The notes below the pieces were generated by a model. It worked only from the letters and a program-made list of their open reading frames with translations, ran no database searches and was not told the origin of the DNA. DNA of 64,000 bases, taken from NCBI RefSeq assembly GCF_001870735.1, contig NZ_MORL01000003.1, forward strand, positions 62,001 to 126,000. The letters are read 5' to 3'. This document shows, one piece after another, positions 1 through 7,132 of this stretch (its first letter is position 1; the number at the start of each line of letters is the position of its first letter). Source of the DNA: Arsenicibacter rosenii. Its GTDB lineage: Bacteria > Bacteroidota > Bacteroidia > Cytophagales > Spirosomataceae. The translations under genes and the position numbers were made by a program.

Positions 1-404
1 ATGGCTGCCGGACGCTCCTAAAAAAAGGCCACGAATCAATCCTGGCTTTTTATGCACTCGACAGCACAAATATACAAGTCGGGCAGTTCCGGCTTCTGAA
101 TTCTGCCGTCCGCATCGGAGACAGCCTGAGCTTTACCTTTTCGGTCGGGAATACATCATCACAACCCCTGATCGTCCGGCTTGAATACGCCGTTTATTAC
201 CGCCTGCAAAACGGGCAACTATCACGGAAGGTGTTCAAAATCAGCGAACGGCTGTTTGCTCCCGACGAACAGGCTACGATCATCCGGCGGCAAAAATTCA
301 CCCCGATCACCACCCGTCGGTTCTATACCGGCGAGCACCGTATTGCCCTGATTGTTAACGGCAAAGAAGCGGACCCGCTGCCGTTTGTACTGCTTCAGCC
401 ATAA
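1..404 (+). CDS. DNA alkylation repair protein (AlkD-like), C-terminal part
   Basis: Open from the window edge in frame 3 and ends at TAA 402-404, so only the last ~133 residues are present. The visible part reads LLKKGHESILAFYALDST, then a beta-rich tail with VRIGDSLSFTFSV, YAVYYRLQNGQLSRKVFK and FYTGEHRIALIVNGK. This matches my memory of the C-terminal extension of Bacteroidetes HEAT-repeat DNA alkylation repair enzymes, which excise alkylated bases. The HEAT-repeat catalytic part lies upstream of the window, so the assignment rests on the tail alone. A strong hairpin follows immediately. Confidence 0.7.
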   Translation, partial: GCRTLLKKGHESILAFYALDSTNIQVGQFRLLNSAVRIGDSLSFTFSVGNTSSQPLIVRLEYAVYYRLQNGQLSRKVFKISERLFAPDEQATIIRRQKFTPITTRRFYTGEHRIALIVNGKEADPLPFVLLQP

Positions 405-439
405 AAAATGCCCCGACACAGTGCCGGGGCATTTTTTAT
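401..439. terminator. Bidirectional terminator between alkylation repair gene and hisS
   Basis: A 14-bp perfect stem (401-414 with 426-439) plus one more pair encloses a 9-base loop. The stem core is TGCCCC/GGGGCA and it is flanked by six A on the left and six T on the right, so it can work on both strands. It starts at the stop codon of the plus-strand gene and lies 16 bases from the end of hisS. Confidence 0.9.
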
Positions 440-454
440 GGCATACTTTATCCG

Positions 455-1813
455 TTAAAACAACGCGGCAATTTCAGTCGTCGTTAATTTCTGTTGCTCG
501 CCGGTTACCATATTTTTAACAGTCAGCTTACCGGTCTGTATTTCTTCTGAACCAATCAGCACTACATACGGAATCTGTTTGGCATTGGCATAGTCGAGCT
601 GTTTTTTCACCTTTGCCAGATCAGGATACGCCTCAGCGGCAACACCGGCGGTGCGCAACTGACTCAGTAACGGATACGCTACGCTCCGGCCTTCGGCATC
701 AAAGCAAACGATCAACACCTGGGTGCTCTGCTGTGCTGTAGCCGGAAACAGTTGTAGTTCGTCCATTACGTCGTAAATCCGGTCGACGCCGAACGAGATA
801 CCTACGCCCGACAAACCGGGTTGCCCGAATGCCCCCGTCAGGTTGTCGTACCGGCCACCGCCACTGATACTGCCGATAGACACGTTGTTGGCTTTCACTT
901 CGAAAATAGCTCCGGTGTAATACGACAGGCCACGGGCCAGCGTCACATCCAGTTCAAGCCGCGAGTCTGACAGGCCGAGCGCTTCGGCAGTCTGCCATAC
1001 TTCCTCCAGTTCGGCAATGCCTTTTTGGGCCAGTGCCGAGTCGGCCAGCCACACTTTGAGCTCGGTCAGCGTTTCGCGGGAATCACCCGTCGGGGCAAAC
1101 ATCGGCTCCAGCCGGTCAATCGACTCTTCGGAGAAACCACGCTCACGCAGTTCGTCGAGCACTTTTTCGCGGCCTATTTTGTCGAGCTTATCAATAGCGA
1201 CTGCCAGCGGACCTTCCTGGCCGGGGGCGCCGATGGCCTCGGCAATGCCGGCCAGAATTTTCCGGTTATTGATCTTAAGGGTAAAGTTTTCGATACCCAG
1301 GTTCCGGAATACTTCGTGGACCATCATTACGATTTCGGCTTCGCACAAGAGCGAGTCGGTTCCTACCACATCGGCATCACACTGGTAAAACTCCCGGTAA
1401 CGGCCTTTCTGTGGCCGGTCGGCCCGCCACACCGGCTGCATCTGATACCGCTTAAACGGCAACGCCAGCGCATGGCGGTTCATCACCACATAGCGTGCAA
1501 AGGGCACGGTAAGGTCGTAGCGAAGGCCTTTTTCTGAAATTTTGGTCGTTAGTTTTTTGGCTCCGGCGGCAATGTCTGCCTCGGTTACCTTATCGAGAAA
1601 ATCACCGGAATTCAGGACCTTAAACAGTAACTGATCGCCTTCGTCACCATATTTACCCATCAGAACCGACAGGTTTTCCATCGCAGGCGTTTCAAGCGGC
1701 TGAAAACCGAATCGCCGGAATGTTTGACGAATCGTATCAAATATAAAGAGCCGTTTGCCCATTTGCTCCGGCCCAAAATCGCGGGTTCCTTTTGGTAAGC
1801 TTGGTTTTTGCAT
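455..1813 (-). CDS. hisS: Histidine--tRNA ligase
   Basis: Class II aminoacyl-tRNA synthetase that charges tRNA-His in the cytosol. At 452 residues it has the usual family length. The N-terminus MQKPSLPKGTRDFGPEQM is the typical start, followed by the histidine-binding RYDLTVPFARY (about residue 100), motif 2 around KRYQMQPVWRADRPQKGRY, the HisA signature LARGLSYYTGAIFEV and the SGGGRYDNL segment; the C-terminal anticodon-binding domain fills the last ~90 residues. The start at 1813 is fixed by the conserved N-terminus. The -7 promoter box ends only four bases before this ATG, so the mRNA may be leaderless. Convergent with the AlkD-like gene across a shared terminator. Confidence 0.97.
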   Translation of the reverse strand: MQKPSLPKGTRDFGPEQMGKRLFIFDTIRQTFRRFGFQPLETPAMENLSVLMGKYGDEGDQLLFKVLNSGDFLDKVTEADIAAGAKKLTTKISEKGLRYDLTVPFARYVVMNRHALALPFKRYQMQPVWRADRPQKGRYREFYQCDADVVGTDSLLCEAEIVMMVHEVFRNLGIENFTLKINNRKILAGIAEAIGAPGQEGPLAVAIDKLDKIGREKVLDELRERGFSEESIDRLEPMFAPTGDSRETLTELKVWLADSALAQKGIAELEEVWQTAEALGLSDSRLELDVTLARGLSYYTGAIFEVKANNVSIGSISGGGRYDNLTGAFGQPGLSGVGISFGVDRIYDVMDELQLFPATAQQSTQVLIVCFDAEGRSVAYPLLSQLRTAGVAAEAYPDLAKVKKQLDYANAKQIPYVVLIGSEEIQTGKLTVKNMVTGEQQKLTTTEIAALF

Positions 1814-1817
1814 GCCG

Positions 1818-1850
1818 CAAAATTAGGCATTTGATTCCGTAGAGACGCAA
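1818..1850 (-). promoter_or_regulatory. hisS promoter (TTG-N22-TAATTTTG)
   Basis: On the minus strand TAATTTTG (1818-1825) is a perfect Bacteroidetes -7 box (TAnnTTTG), with TTG (1848-1850) 22 bases upstream as the -33 element. The TTG is part of the first GAGACGCAA palindrome. Only four bases separate the -7 box from the hisS ATG, so transcription should start at or next to the start codon. Confidence 0.6.
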
Positions 1851-1995
1851 TATTTTGCGTCTCAGTCTGCTGAGACAGCCAATATCCATTACACATAGAG
1901 ACGCAAGATCTTGCGTCTCCAATCTCCGTCAAACGCATCCACCTCCCCGGACAAGGCAAGTAAACCACGCAATTGAGACGCAAGATGTTGCGTCT
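1842..1995. repeat. Three copies of a GAGACGCAA...TTGCGTCTC palindrome
   Basis: Copies lie at 1842-1863, 1898-1919 and 1976-1995. Each is a near-perfect palindrome with arms AGACGCAA and TTGCGTCT around a short AT centre; the middle copy is perfect over 22 bases. They fill the divergent space between hisS and the next small gene. The outer two copies supply the -33 TTG of the two divergent promoters. No transposase is present, so these look like dispersed palindromic intergenic repeats. Confidence 0.9.
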
Positions 1996-2018
1996 ATACA
2001 TAAAAAAGCGTAATTTTG
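1988..2018 (+). promoter_or_regulatory. Promoter of the 51-residue basic protein gene
   Basis: TTG (1988-1990), inside the third palindrome, is followed after 20 bases by TAATTTTG (2011-2018), a perfect match to the Bacteroidetes -7 consensus. Transcription would begin near 2023, giving a leader of about 35 bases before the ATG at 2058. Confidence 0.6.
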
Positions 2019-2057
2019 CGGTTCATTTTCAGAAGATACGAAAAATAACTATACACA

Positions 2058-2213
2058 ATGGGAGTTTCAGCACTCAAGCGGAAAGACCGCAAAAACAAAG
2101 CGCGTGCCAATAACGCAGTTAGCAAAATCAAACAATTGTTGCGCAAACCAGAAATCCGCAACGTTGACGTTGAGGCCATTAAAGCTTCTTTCGCGGAGAA
2201 AAAAGCGGCTTAA
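2058..2213 (+). CDS. Small basic conserved-looking protein, 51 aa
   Basis: ATG 2058 to TAA 2211-2213 encodes 51 residues beginning MGVSALKRKDRKNKARANNA, with a second segment about PEIRNVDVEAIKASFAEKKAA. It is very rich in Lys and Arg, has no signal peptide or membrane segment, and is predicted mostly helical. A good promoter lies upstream and a terminator downstream, so it is a single-gene unit. The composition would suit a ribosome- or nucleic-acid-binding protein, but no function can be assigned. I recall similar short proteins in other Cytophagales, unverified here. Confidence 0.8.
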   Translation: MGVSALKRKDRKNKARANNAVSKIKQLLRKPEIRNVDVEAIKASFAEKKAA

Positions 2214-2260
2214 TTATCAGATTTCCGGGGGTTACTCCCTCACCAGATCTGTAATTATAC

Positions 2261-2327
2261 AAAAACCACATAGCGGCATAGTGCGTAGACCAACGGCTAC
2301 AGATACTATGATACTATGTGGTTTTTT
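2261..2327 (+). terminator. Terminator after the small basic protein gene
   Basis: A 13-bp perfect stem (AAAAACCACATAG 2261-2273 with 2314-2326) ends in six T. The loop of 40 bases contains a second small stem (CATAGT 2277-2282 with ACTATG 2305-2310), so it folds as a long branched hairpin. It also faces the 3' end of the minus-strand gene at 2349. Confidence 0.75.
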
Positions 2328-2348
2328 CTTTTATGGCTTGCCGGAAAA

Positions 2349-2702
2349 CTAGCTTTGCCCGCCGCCTTTATTGCCTGCCGCTGCCTTTCGCCGGGCCAGA
2401 CGGTCTTTAAGCTCCTTCTTCAGCTGCCGCCGTACAAACCGCCGGTAATCTAAAGCTACCCGCAACCGCACTGCCTGCCCGAACAAAGATAATCCGCCGT
2501 TGATCATGATCAGACTGTATGTCCCGATCAGAAACCATTGCCGGAAAGGCGCACCGGTATGTTTCAGATTGGCCGCCTCACTGAAAATACACAGACCTGC
2601 ACCCAATAAAATCAGGCTTACAGGTGATAAAATCAACCATTTAGTGCGGGTACTCATCCGCTTCAGCAGGCGTCGTCCGGGGGGCTTCGCAGGATTAGGC
2701 AT
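2349..2702 (-). CDS. Hypothetical small membrane protein
   Basis: 117 residues with two hydrophobic segments, WLILSPVSLILLGAGLCIFS and FLIGTYSLIMINGGLSLFG, joined by a short polar loop, then a strongly basic C-terminal tail (RRFVRRQLKKELKDRLARRK). The tail is expected in the cytoplasm by the positive-inside rule. An internal ATG at 2657 (MSTRTKWLIL) is an equally good start. No family recognised; it lies downstream of the glycosyltransferase gene on the same strand, about 130 bases away. Confidence 0.7.
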   Translation of the reverse strand: MPNPAKPPGRRLLKRMSTRTKWLILSPVSLILLGAGLCIFSEAANLKHTGAPFRQWFLIGTYSLIMINGGLSLFGQAVRLRVALDYRRFVRRQLKKELKDRLARRKAAAGNKGGGQS

Positions 2703-2831
2703 AGGGCATTCTGGGTTCTTGATGATCGGTTTGCGTATTTCTAAGGAGATAACACGCTTTTCATATTGATGTTTTATGGTTTAAAGTACAACAGAACGGG
2801 CAACTACGCACCCATTCCGTTGATTTTTCTT

Positions 2832-3788
2832 TTACGACGGCCGAATCCATTCTTTCAGAAAGCCCAGCCCGTAGCCCGTCAGCTGAACCAGCGCGGCAAT
2901 CATACTCAGTCCGCCGACATACAGGCTTTTTTCGCGCCATGCCGCATCCAGACCCAGTAAAAGCAGAAAAAGGCTTAACAGCGAAAGACCAAGGCCAAAC
3001 AACGGCCAGTATAACAACGCCAGTACCGGAAGGCTCAACAAACCGACCGTAAACCACACCGGCAACGTATGCACCGGTTTTACCGGAATACCATAGTTCC
3101 GTTTGAGCTGAATCCGCGTACGGCCGAAGCTGAATACCTGCTTAAAAAAAGCCCCGAATGTCCCCCGCCGTTTATGATAGACATACGCTTCGGGAATGAG
3201 GCCTACGGTATATCCCTGCCGCATCAGCCGCGTACTCAGTTCCATGTCTTCGCCCATGTCCCGCTTCGCAAAACCGCCCGTCTCCTGAAATACTTTCCGC
3301 GAGAGGCCCATGTTGAAACTACGCGGATGAAACTGCCCGCCCAGGTTCTTTTTGCTGCCCCGGATTCCGCCGGTCGTAAATACCGATGTCATCGAGTAAC
3401 TGATTGCCCGTTGCAGAGGCGTAAAGTCAGGATCGGCAGCGTCGGGTCCGCCATAGGCATCCAGCCAGCTGGTTTTCAAATGCCGGTCTACCGTTGCCAG
3501 GTAAGCCGGCGGGACAATGGCATCAGAGTCGAATACGATGAAGTAATCTCCCTTCGCCCGCTTAAATCCGAAATTGCGGGAAAAACCCTGACCCGTATTC
3601 TCCTTGTAATAATAGGTTAACGGCAACTGACCGGCATACTGTTCGGCTACGTAGTCAGCCCTACGCGTCGACCCGTCTTCTACCACAATTACCTCAAAAT
3701 CGGTATAGGTTTGCCGGGTCAGGCTGCCGAGCAGTTCGGCCAGTTCATCGGGGCGGTTATAAACCGGAATGACAATCGAAAACCTCAT
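2832..3788 (-). CDS. Glycosyltransferase family 2 protein
   Basis: 318 residues. The N-terminal GT-A fold starts MRFSIVIPVYNRPDELAELL, with the nucleotide-binding DGS at about 38-40, the metal-binding DxD as FDSD at 86-89 and the acceptor-side GEDMELSTRL at about 179-188. The C-terminal ~70 residues are hydrophobic (two or three membrane segments), anchoring the catalytic domain on the cytoplasmic face. It would move a sugar from a nucleotide donor to a glycan or lipid acceptor; the substrate cannot be told. It starts 12 bases after hemL, so the two are probably co-transcribed. Confidence 0.92.
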   Translation of the reverse strand: MRFSIVIPVYNRPDELAELLGSLTRQTYTDFEVIVVEDGSTRRADYVAEQYAGQLPLTYYYKENTGQGFSRNFGFKRAKGDYFIVFDSDAIVPPAYLATVDRHLKTSWLDAYGGPDAADPDFTPLQRAISYSMTSVFTTGGIRGSKKNLGGQFHPRSFNMGLSRKVFQETGGFAKRDMGEDMELSTRLMRQGYTVGLIPEAYVYHKRRGTFGAFFKQVFSFGRTRIQLKRNYGIPVKPVHTLPVWFTVGLLSLPVLALLYWPLFGLGLSLLSLFLLLLGLDAAWREKSLYVGGLSMIAALVQLTGYGLGFLKEWIRPS

Positions 3789-3800
3789 GCGGGCAGTGCG

Positions 3801-5084
3801 TTACAAGGCTTCCCGTAAGGCGTCTTCGTTGGCCGAAATTACCTCATCGATTAACTCGTCGGTCAGTGCCGTCGATATAAACAAGCTTTCAAACTGCGAA
3901 GGTGCCAGGTATACCCCACGCTTCAGCATGGCCTGGAAATACCGGCCGAACAGCGGCAGATCACAGGTTTTTGCGGAGGCAAAGTCCGTAACCGGCTGAT
4001 CAGTCATGAACATTGTAAACATCGACCCGATCTGGTTGATGGTATACGGCAAACCGACCTTGTCGAGGCCGTTTTTGAAACCTGCTGCGAGTTTGCTGCC
4101 GGTTTCTTCCAGACGGGTATATACTTCCGGATGCTCATTCAGGTGGCGCAGCATAGCCAGACCCGCCGACATGGCAATCGGGTTGCCCGACAAGGTGCCG
4201 GCCTGATAAACCGGTCCTGCCGGAGAAACAAAGTTCATGATGTCGGCACGACCGCCATACGCCCCCACCGGCATACCGCCACCGATGATTTTACCCATCG
4301 TTGTCAGGTCGGGGGTCACGCCGAAACGCTCCTGCGCACCGCCTTTGGCCAGCCGGAATCCGGTCATGACCTCGTCGAAAATCAGCAGCACTCCGTGGCG
4401 TGTACACAGGTCGCGCAAGCCTTCCAGGAAACCCGGCTCAGGGAGTACACAACCCATGTTTCCGACAACCGGCTCCAGAATGAGGGCGGCGATCTGATTC
4501 GGGTTATTATCGATCAGCGTTTCAACGGCCTGCAGGTCGTTGTATGGCGCTGTCAGCGTATCCAGGGCCGTCGCCTTTGTCACGCCCGGACTGTCGGGCG
4601 TGCCCATCGTCAGGGCGCCGCTACCGGCAGCGATCAGAAATGAATCACCGTGGCCATGGTAGCACCCTTCAAACTTGATGATTTTATCACGTCCGGTAAA
4701 ACCACGGGCCAGCCGGATGGCCGCCATGGTTGCTTCAGTACCGGAGTTCACCATCCGCACTTTTTCGACTGATGGCACGATGCTCACAATCAGTTCGGCC
4801 ATTTCGACCTCTTTCCGCGTGGGTGCCCCGAAGGAGAATGAGTGCTGAATCGCTTCGCGGACAGCTTCTTCTACCGGTTCAAACGCGTGCCCTAATACCA
4901 TCGGACCCCACGAGTTAATTAATTCAATATATCGTTTTCCGTCTTCGTCGTATAAAAACGGCCCTTTTGCCGACTTGATAAATACCGGCGATCCGCCTAC
5001 CGCCCGAAACGCCCGTACCGGAGAATTTACCCCGCCCGGAATCAGCGTTTTTGCTTTCTCAAAAAGTTGTTCGCTCGTTGTCAT
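3801..5084 (-). CDS. hemL: Glutamate-1-semialdehyde 2,1-aminomutase
   Basis: PLP enzyme that converts glutamate-1-semialdehyde to 5-aminolevulinate in the C5 route of tetrapyrrole synthesis. From ATG 5084 it has 427 residues, normal for the family, with IPGGVNSPVRAF near the start, VNSGTEATMAAIRLAR, the GCYHGHGD loop, the PLP-contacting IFDEVMTGFR and the Schiff-base lysine K265 in TMGKIIGGGMPVGAYGG. The frame stays open 29 codons upstream, but that stretch is the repeat-rich intergenic region and does not resemble the family. This organism also has a heme import locus at 24.6-31.3 kb. Confidence 0.96.
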   Translation of the reverse strand: MTTSEQLFEKAKTLIPGGVNSPVRAFRAVGGSPVFIKSAKGPFLYDEDGKRYIELINSWGPMVLGHAFEPVEEAVREAIQHSFSFGAPTRKEVEMAELIVSIVPSVEKVRMVNSGTEATMAAIRLARGFTGRDKIIKFEGCYHGHGDSFLIAAGSGALTMGTPDSPGVTKATALDTLTAPYNDLQAVETLIDNNPNQIAALILEPVVGNMGCVLPEPGFLEGLRDLCTRHGVLLIFDEVMTGFRLAKGGAQERFGVTPDLTTMGKIIGGGMPVGAYGGRADIMNFVSPAGPVYQAGTLSGNPIAMSAGLAMLRHLNEHPEVYTRLEETGSKLAAGFKNGLDKVGLPYTINQIGSMFTMFMTDQPVTDFASAKTCDLPLFGRYFQAMLKRGVYLAPSQFESLFISTALTDELIDEVISANEDALREAL

Positions 5085-5097
5085 AACTACTCTTTTA

Positions 5098-5200
5098 ATG
5101 AATAATGTAGACTGAACAATGGATAATGTGGTCTGAAGACAACCTACACAAAGAGCGTAAGCCCTCATCATTCATTATACATTACACATTTTTCATTTAA
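5098..5200. repeat. ATGAATAATG/CATTATTCAT-type repeat region
   Basis: The gap between hemL and the next upstream gene holds AT-rich partial inverted copies of an ATAATGAACAATGGATAATG-like element. A 16-base block (5113-5128) is identical to 58322-58337, 53 kb away. It is a dispersed intergenic repeat without coding content. Confidence 0.6.
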
Positions 5201-7009
5201 TCAGTTAATTTTCGTAAACCGCCCGTCTTCATACCTGACAATGGGCACTACCTGATTTTCGTTTCCTTTGGCGTAGTCGAAGCCCGACAGCAGGTAATCG
5301 TCGGCCTGCGCGAGCGACGAGTTTTTTACCGGAAAACTATTGCGGGCAATCTGACGCCCGAAGAACAGCAGCATGTCATAGCCCTGCGCGGCATATACCG
5401 ACGGGATAATATTCTGCATGTTCAGATAGGCTTTTTCAAACTCATCGACCACCGGACGACCCCGATCCAGGAAATCCGGATAGAGCAGGTACAATTCCCG
5501 TTTCGTAAAGGTCGATACCGGATTCTGGTAAAAATCAAAGGCCGAAGACGTCGCGATCACGGGAGCCGCGACCCGCCGCTTGTTGAGCGCTTCGATCATG
5601 CGGGGTCCATCGGCTTCGTTGCTGCTGGCGATAAATACGTGCCCCGGCATCAGCATAGAATTCGTTGAGCCGATTGCCGGTTGCCCGACAGCGGTACTCA
5701 CGCCCCCGATTTTCATCGATGCGGCAATGGTCTCCGCCGACCCCGACACTTTTTTACATTCCAGAATCTGGTAGCCACGCCGTTTTAATTCTGCCTGATA
5801 CAAAGCCGCCAGTGCAGAGTCTTTTTTCGTACTGCCGTAGTAGACGGCGGCCCGCCGGGCCTGCGCCAGTGAGTGGGCAAACGCCATCGCCTTTTCGGCC
5901 TGCTGATTCAGCGACGGCTGGGCCAGATACGCCAGCGGCTGCCCGTCGACCAGATCACGGCTTGTGGCAATCGGGTTAATCAGCGGCACTTCACTCTGCA
6001 TGGCATACGATGTCACGAGCCGGTTGGGCTCGGCATACATCGGTCCGAAAATCATATCGGCCGACTGAGCAAACGATGGGTTATTGATCAATTCCAGCGT
6101 TTTGTCGTCGTCGTTGTCGAGATCGTAGGCGAACAGGTTTACGGTAATGCCTTCTGCCTGCAGTTTGGCCTTCGCCAGCTTCATCCCGCCATACAGGTCG
6201 TAGACAAACTGCGTATTGCGGGCCGGCCGTTCGGTATCAGTTTCCGGCAGGCGGAACGGAAAAAGAACGGCAACATTGTAGTAGCCTTTCTGGCGGTTGA
6301 CAGTGGGTTTACGCGCAGACGCCGGTTGGGTCTGGGTTGCCGGAGGCGGTGTAGCGGGTTGCTGCACAGGGCGGGTACCGCGCGGAGCCGTTTCAAAAGC
6401 CAGCTGCGACGGATCGCCGTAGCGGTTTGTCAGCTGGTCCGACAGGATCAGATCCGCCTTATCCGTAGATGATTGCTGGATACGCCCGATAAGCGTCCAG
6501 GCCAGATATTTATCTTCAGGATAATCGCGCTGCAGTTTTTTTACAAGGGCAAGATCCTTCACCTTTGGCAGAAAAGAACGTTCCATTTTAACGGCTTCCT
6601 GCTTCAGCTCGGCATCAGTGATGCGTTGCAGGGCCACAATGCCATCCTCCCACTGACCGGCTTCCAGCGATGCGGCCGCATACAGATAGTGGGCATCATC
6701 CATTTTTTTCCAGTCAGGGAAGCGCTCCGTGAGCTGGTTGAGCATCGCCCGTGCCTGCGTAAAGTTCCGCTGCCGGAACGACGCCACGGCATAATAATAG
6801 TGTGCATACGGTGCCAGCCCGTTGACGCGCTGCGTCATGGGCGATAATTCAACTTTGGCCCGTTCATAATCACCCAGTTGAACCAGCTTAACTGCCGCTT
6901 TGTAGCGACGCTCGGCTTCGGGTGAAATCTGACTCCAGCTTAACAACGGGTTTCCTGTCAGTAATACAACCATCACCAGCAGGTAAAGCCGAAAGCATCT
7001 ATGTTCCAT
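5201..7009 (-). CDS. TPR plus periplasmic-binding-protein (type 1) fusion
   Basis: 602 residues. A signal peptide ends about LLSWSQ; residues ~30-200 look like TPR or outer-membrane-lipoprotein-type helical repeats (YERAKVELSPMTQRVNGLAPYAHYY is one unit start), then a Pro/Gln/Thr-rich linker, then from about residue 240 a LivJ-like ligand-binding domain (YNVAVLFPFRL, FVYDLYGGMKLAKAKL, MIFGPMYAEPNRL, GYDMLLFFGRQI). No permease or ATPase is nearby. The layout resembles LpoA-type proteins (TPR plus LivJ-like domain that activates a peptidoglycan synthase), but that is analogy. A lone solute sensor is the alternative. Confidence 0.85.
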   Translation of the reverse strand: MEHRCFRLYLLVMVVLLTGNPLLSWSQISPEAERRYKAAVKLVQLGDYERAKVELSPMTQRVNGLAPYAHYYYAVASFRQRNFTQARAMLNQLTERFPDWKKMDDAHYLYAAASLEAGQWEDGIVALQRITDAELKQEAVKMERSFLPKVKDLALVKKLQRDYPEDKYLAWTLIGRIQQSSTDKADLILSDQLTNRYGDPSQLAFETAPRGTRPVQQPATPPPATQTQPASARKPTVNRQKGYYNVAVLFPFRLPETDTERPARNTQFVYDLYGGMKLAKAKLQAEGITVNLFAYDLDNDDDKTLELINNPSFAQSADMIFGPMYAEPNRLVTSYAMQSEVPLINPIATSRDLVDGQPLAYLAQPSLNQQAEKAMAFAHSLAQARRAAVYYGSTKKDSALAALYQAELKRRGYQILECKKVSGSAETIAASMKIGGVSTAVGQPAIGSTNSMLMPGHVFIASSNEADGPRMIEALNKRRVAAPVIATSSAFDFYQNPVSTFTKRELYLLYPDFLDRGRPVVDEFEKAYLNMQNIIPSVYAAQGYDMLLFFGRQIARNSFPVKNSSLAQADDYLLSGFDYAKGNENQVVPIVRYEDGRFTKIN

Positions 7010-7013
7010 CGGA

Positions 7014-7043
7014 TAAAGTTAGTTAGCGCACTAAACAGACAAA
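7014..7043 (-). promoter_or_regulatory. Possible promoter of the TPR/binding-protein gene
   Basis: On the minus strand TTTG (7040-7043) lies 18 bases before TAACTTTA (7014-7021), one mismatch from TAnnTTTG. As at hisS, only four bases separate the box from the ATG at 7009, implying a leaderless or nearly leaderless message. Confidence 0.35.
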
Positions 7044-7067
7044 AGCAACGCCCGAAAGCGTTGCTTT
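7042..7067 (-). terminator. Terminator after yidC
   Basis: A 10-bp stem AAAGCAACGC/GCGTTGCTTT (7042-7051 with 7058-7067) around the loop CCGAAA. On the minus strand it ends in four T, so it would stop transcripts from yidC before the next gene. Confidence 0.7.
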
Positions 7068-7132
7068 ACATAACAAATAAAAACGAATGACAGCTGATAA
7101 TGTATGAGCATCATTAGCTTTTTATCCAGTGA

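Noticed and set aside
1017-1537. Plus-strand open frames opposite hisS
   Set aside because: They lie antisense to conserved class II synthetase motifs and have Arg/Ser-rich composition without domains.
1842-1995. CRISPR-like array
   Set aside because: Copies are palindromic, unevenly spaced and without uniform spacers or cas genes.
1660-2001. Minus-strand frame of 113 codons spanning the hisS start and repeats
   Set aside because: It crosses the palindromes and promoter region and overlaps hisS out of frame.
5085-5171. 29-codon N-terminal extension of hemL
   Set aside because: It is encoded by the repeat-rich intergenic region and does not resemble the family start, which is MTTSEQLFEKA.
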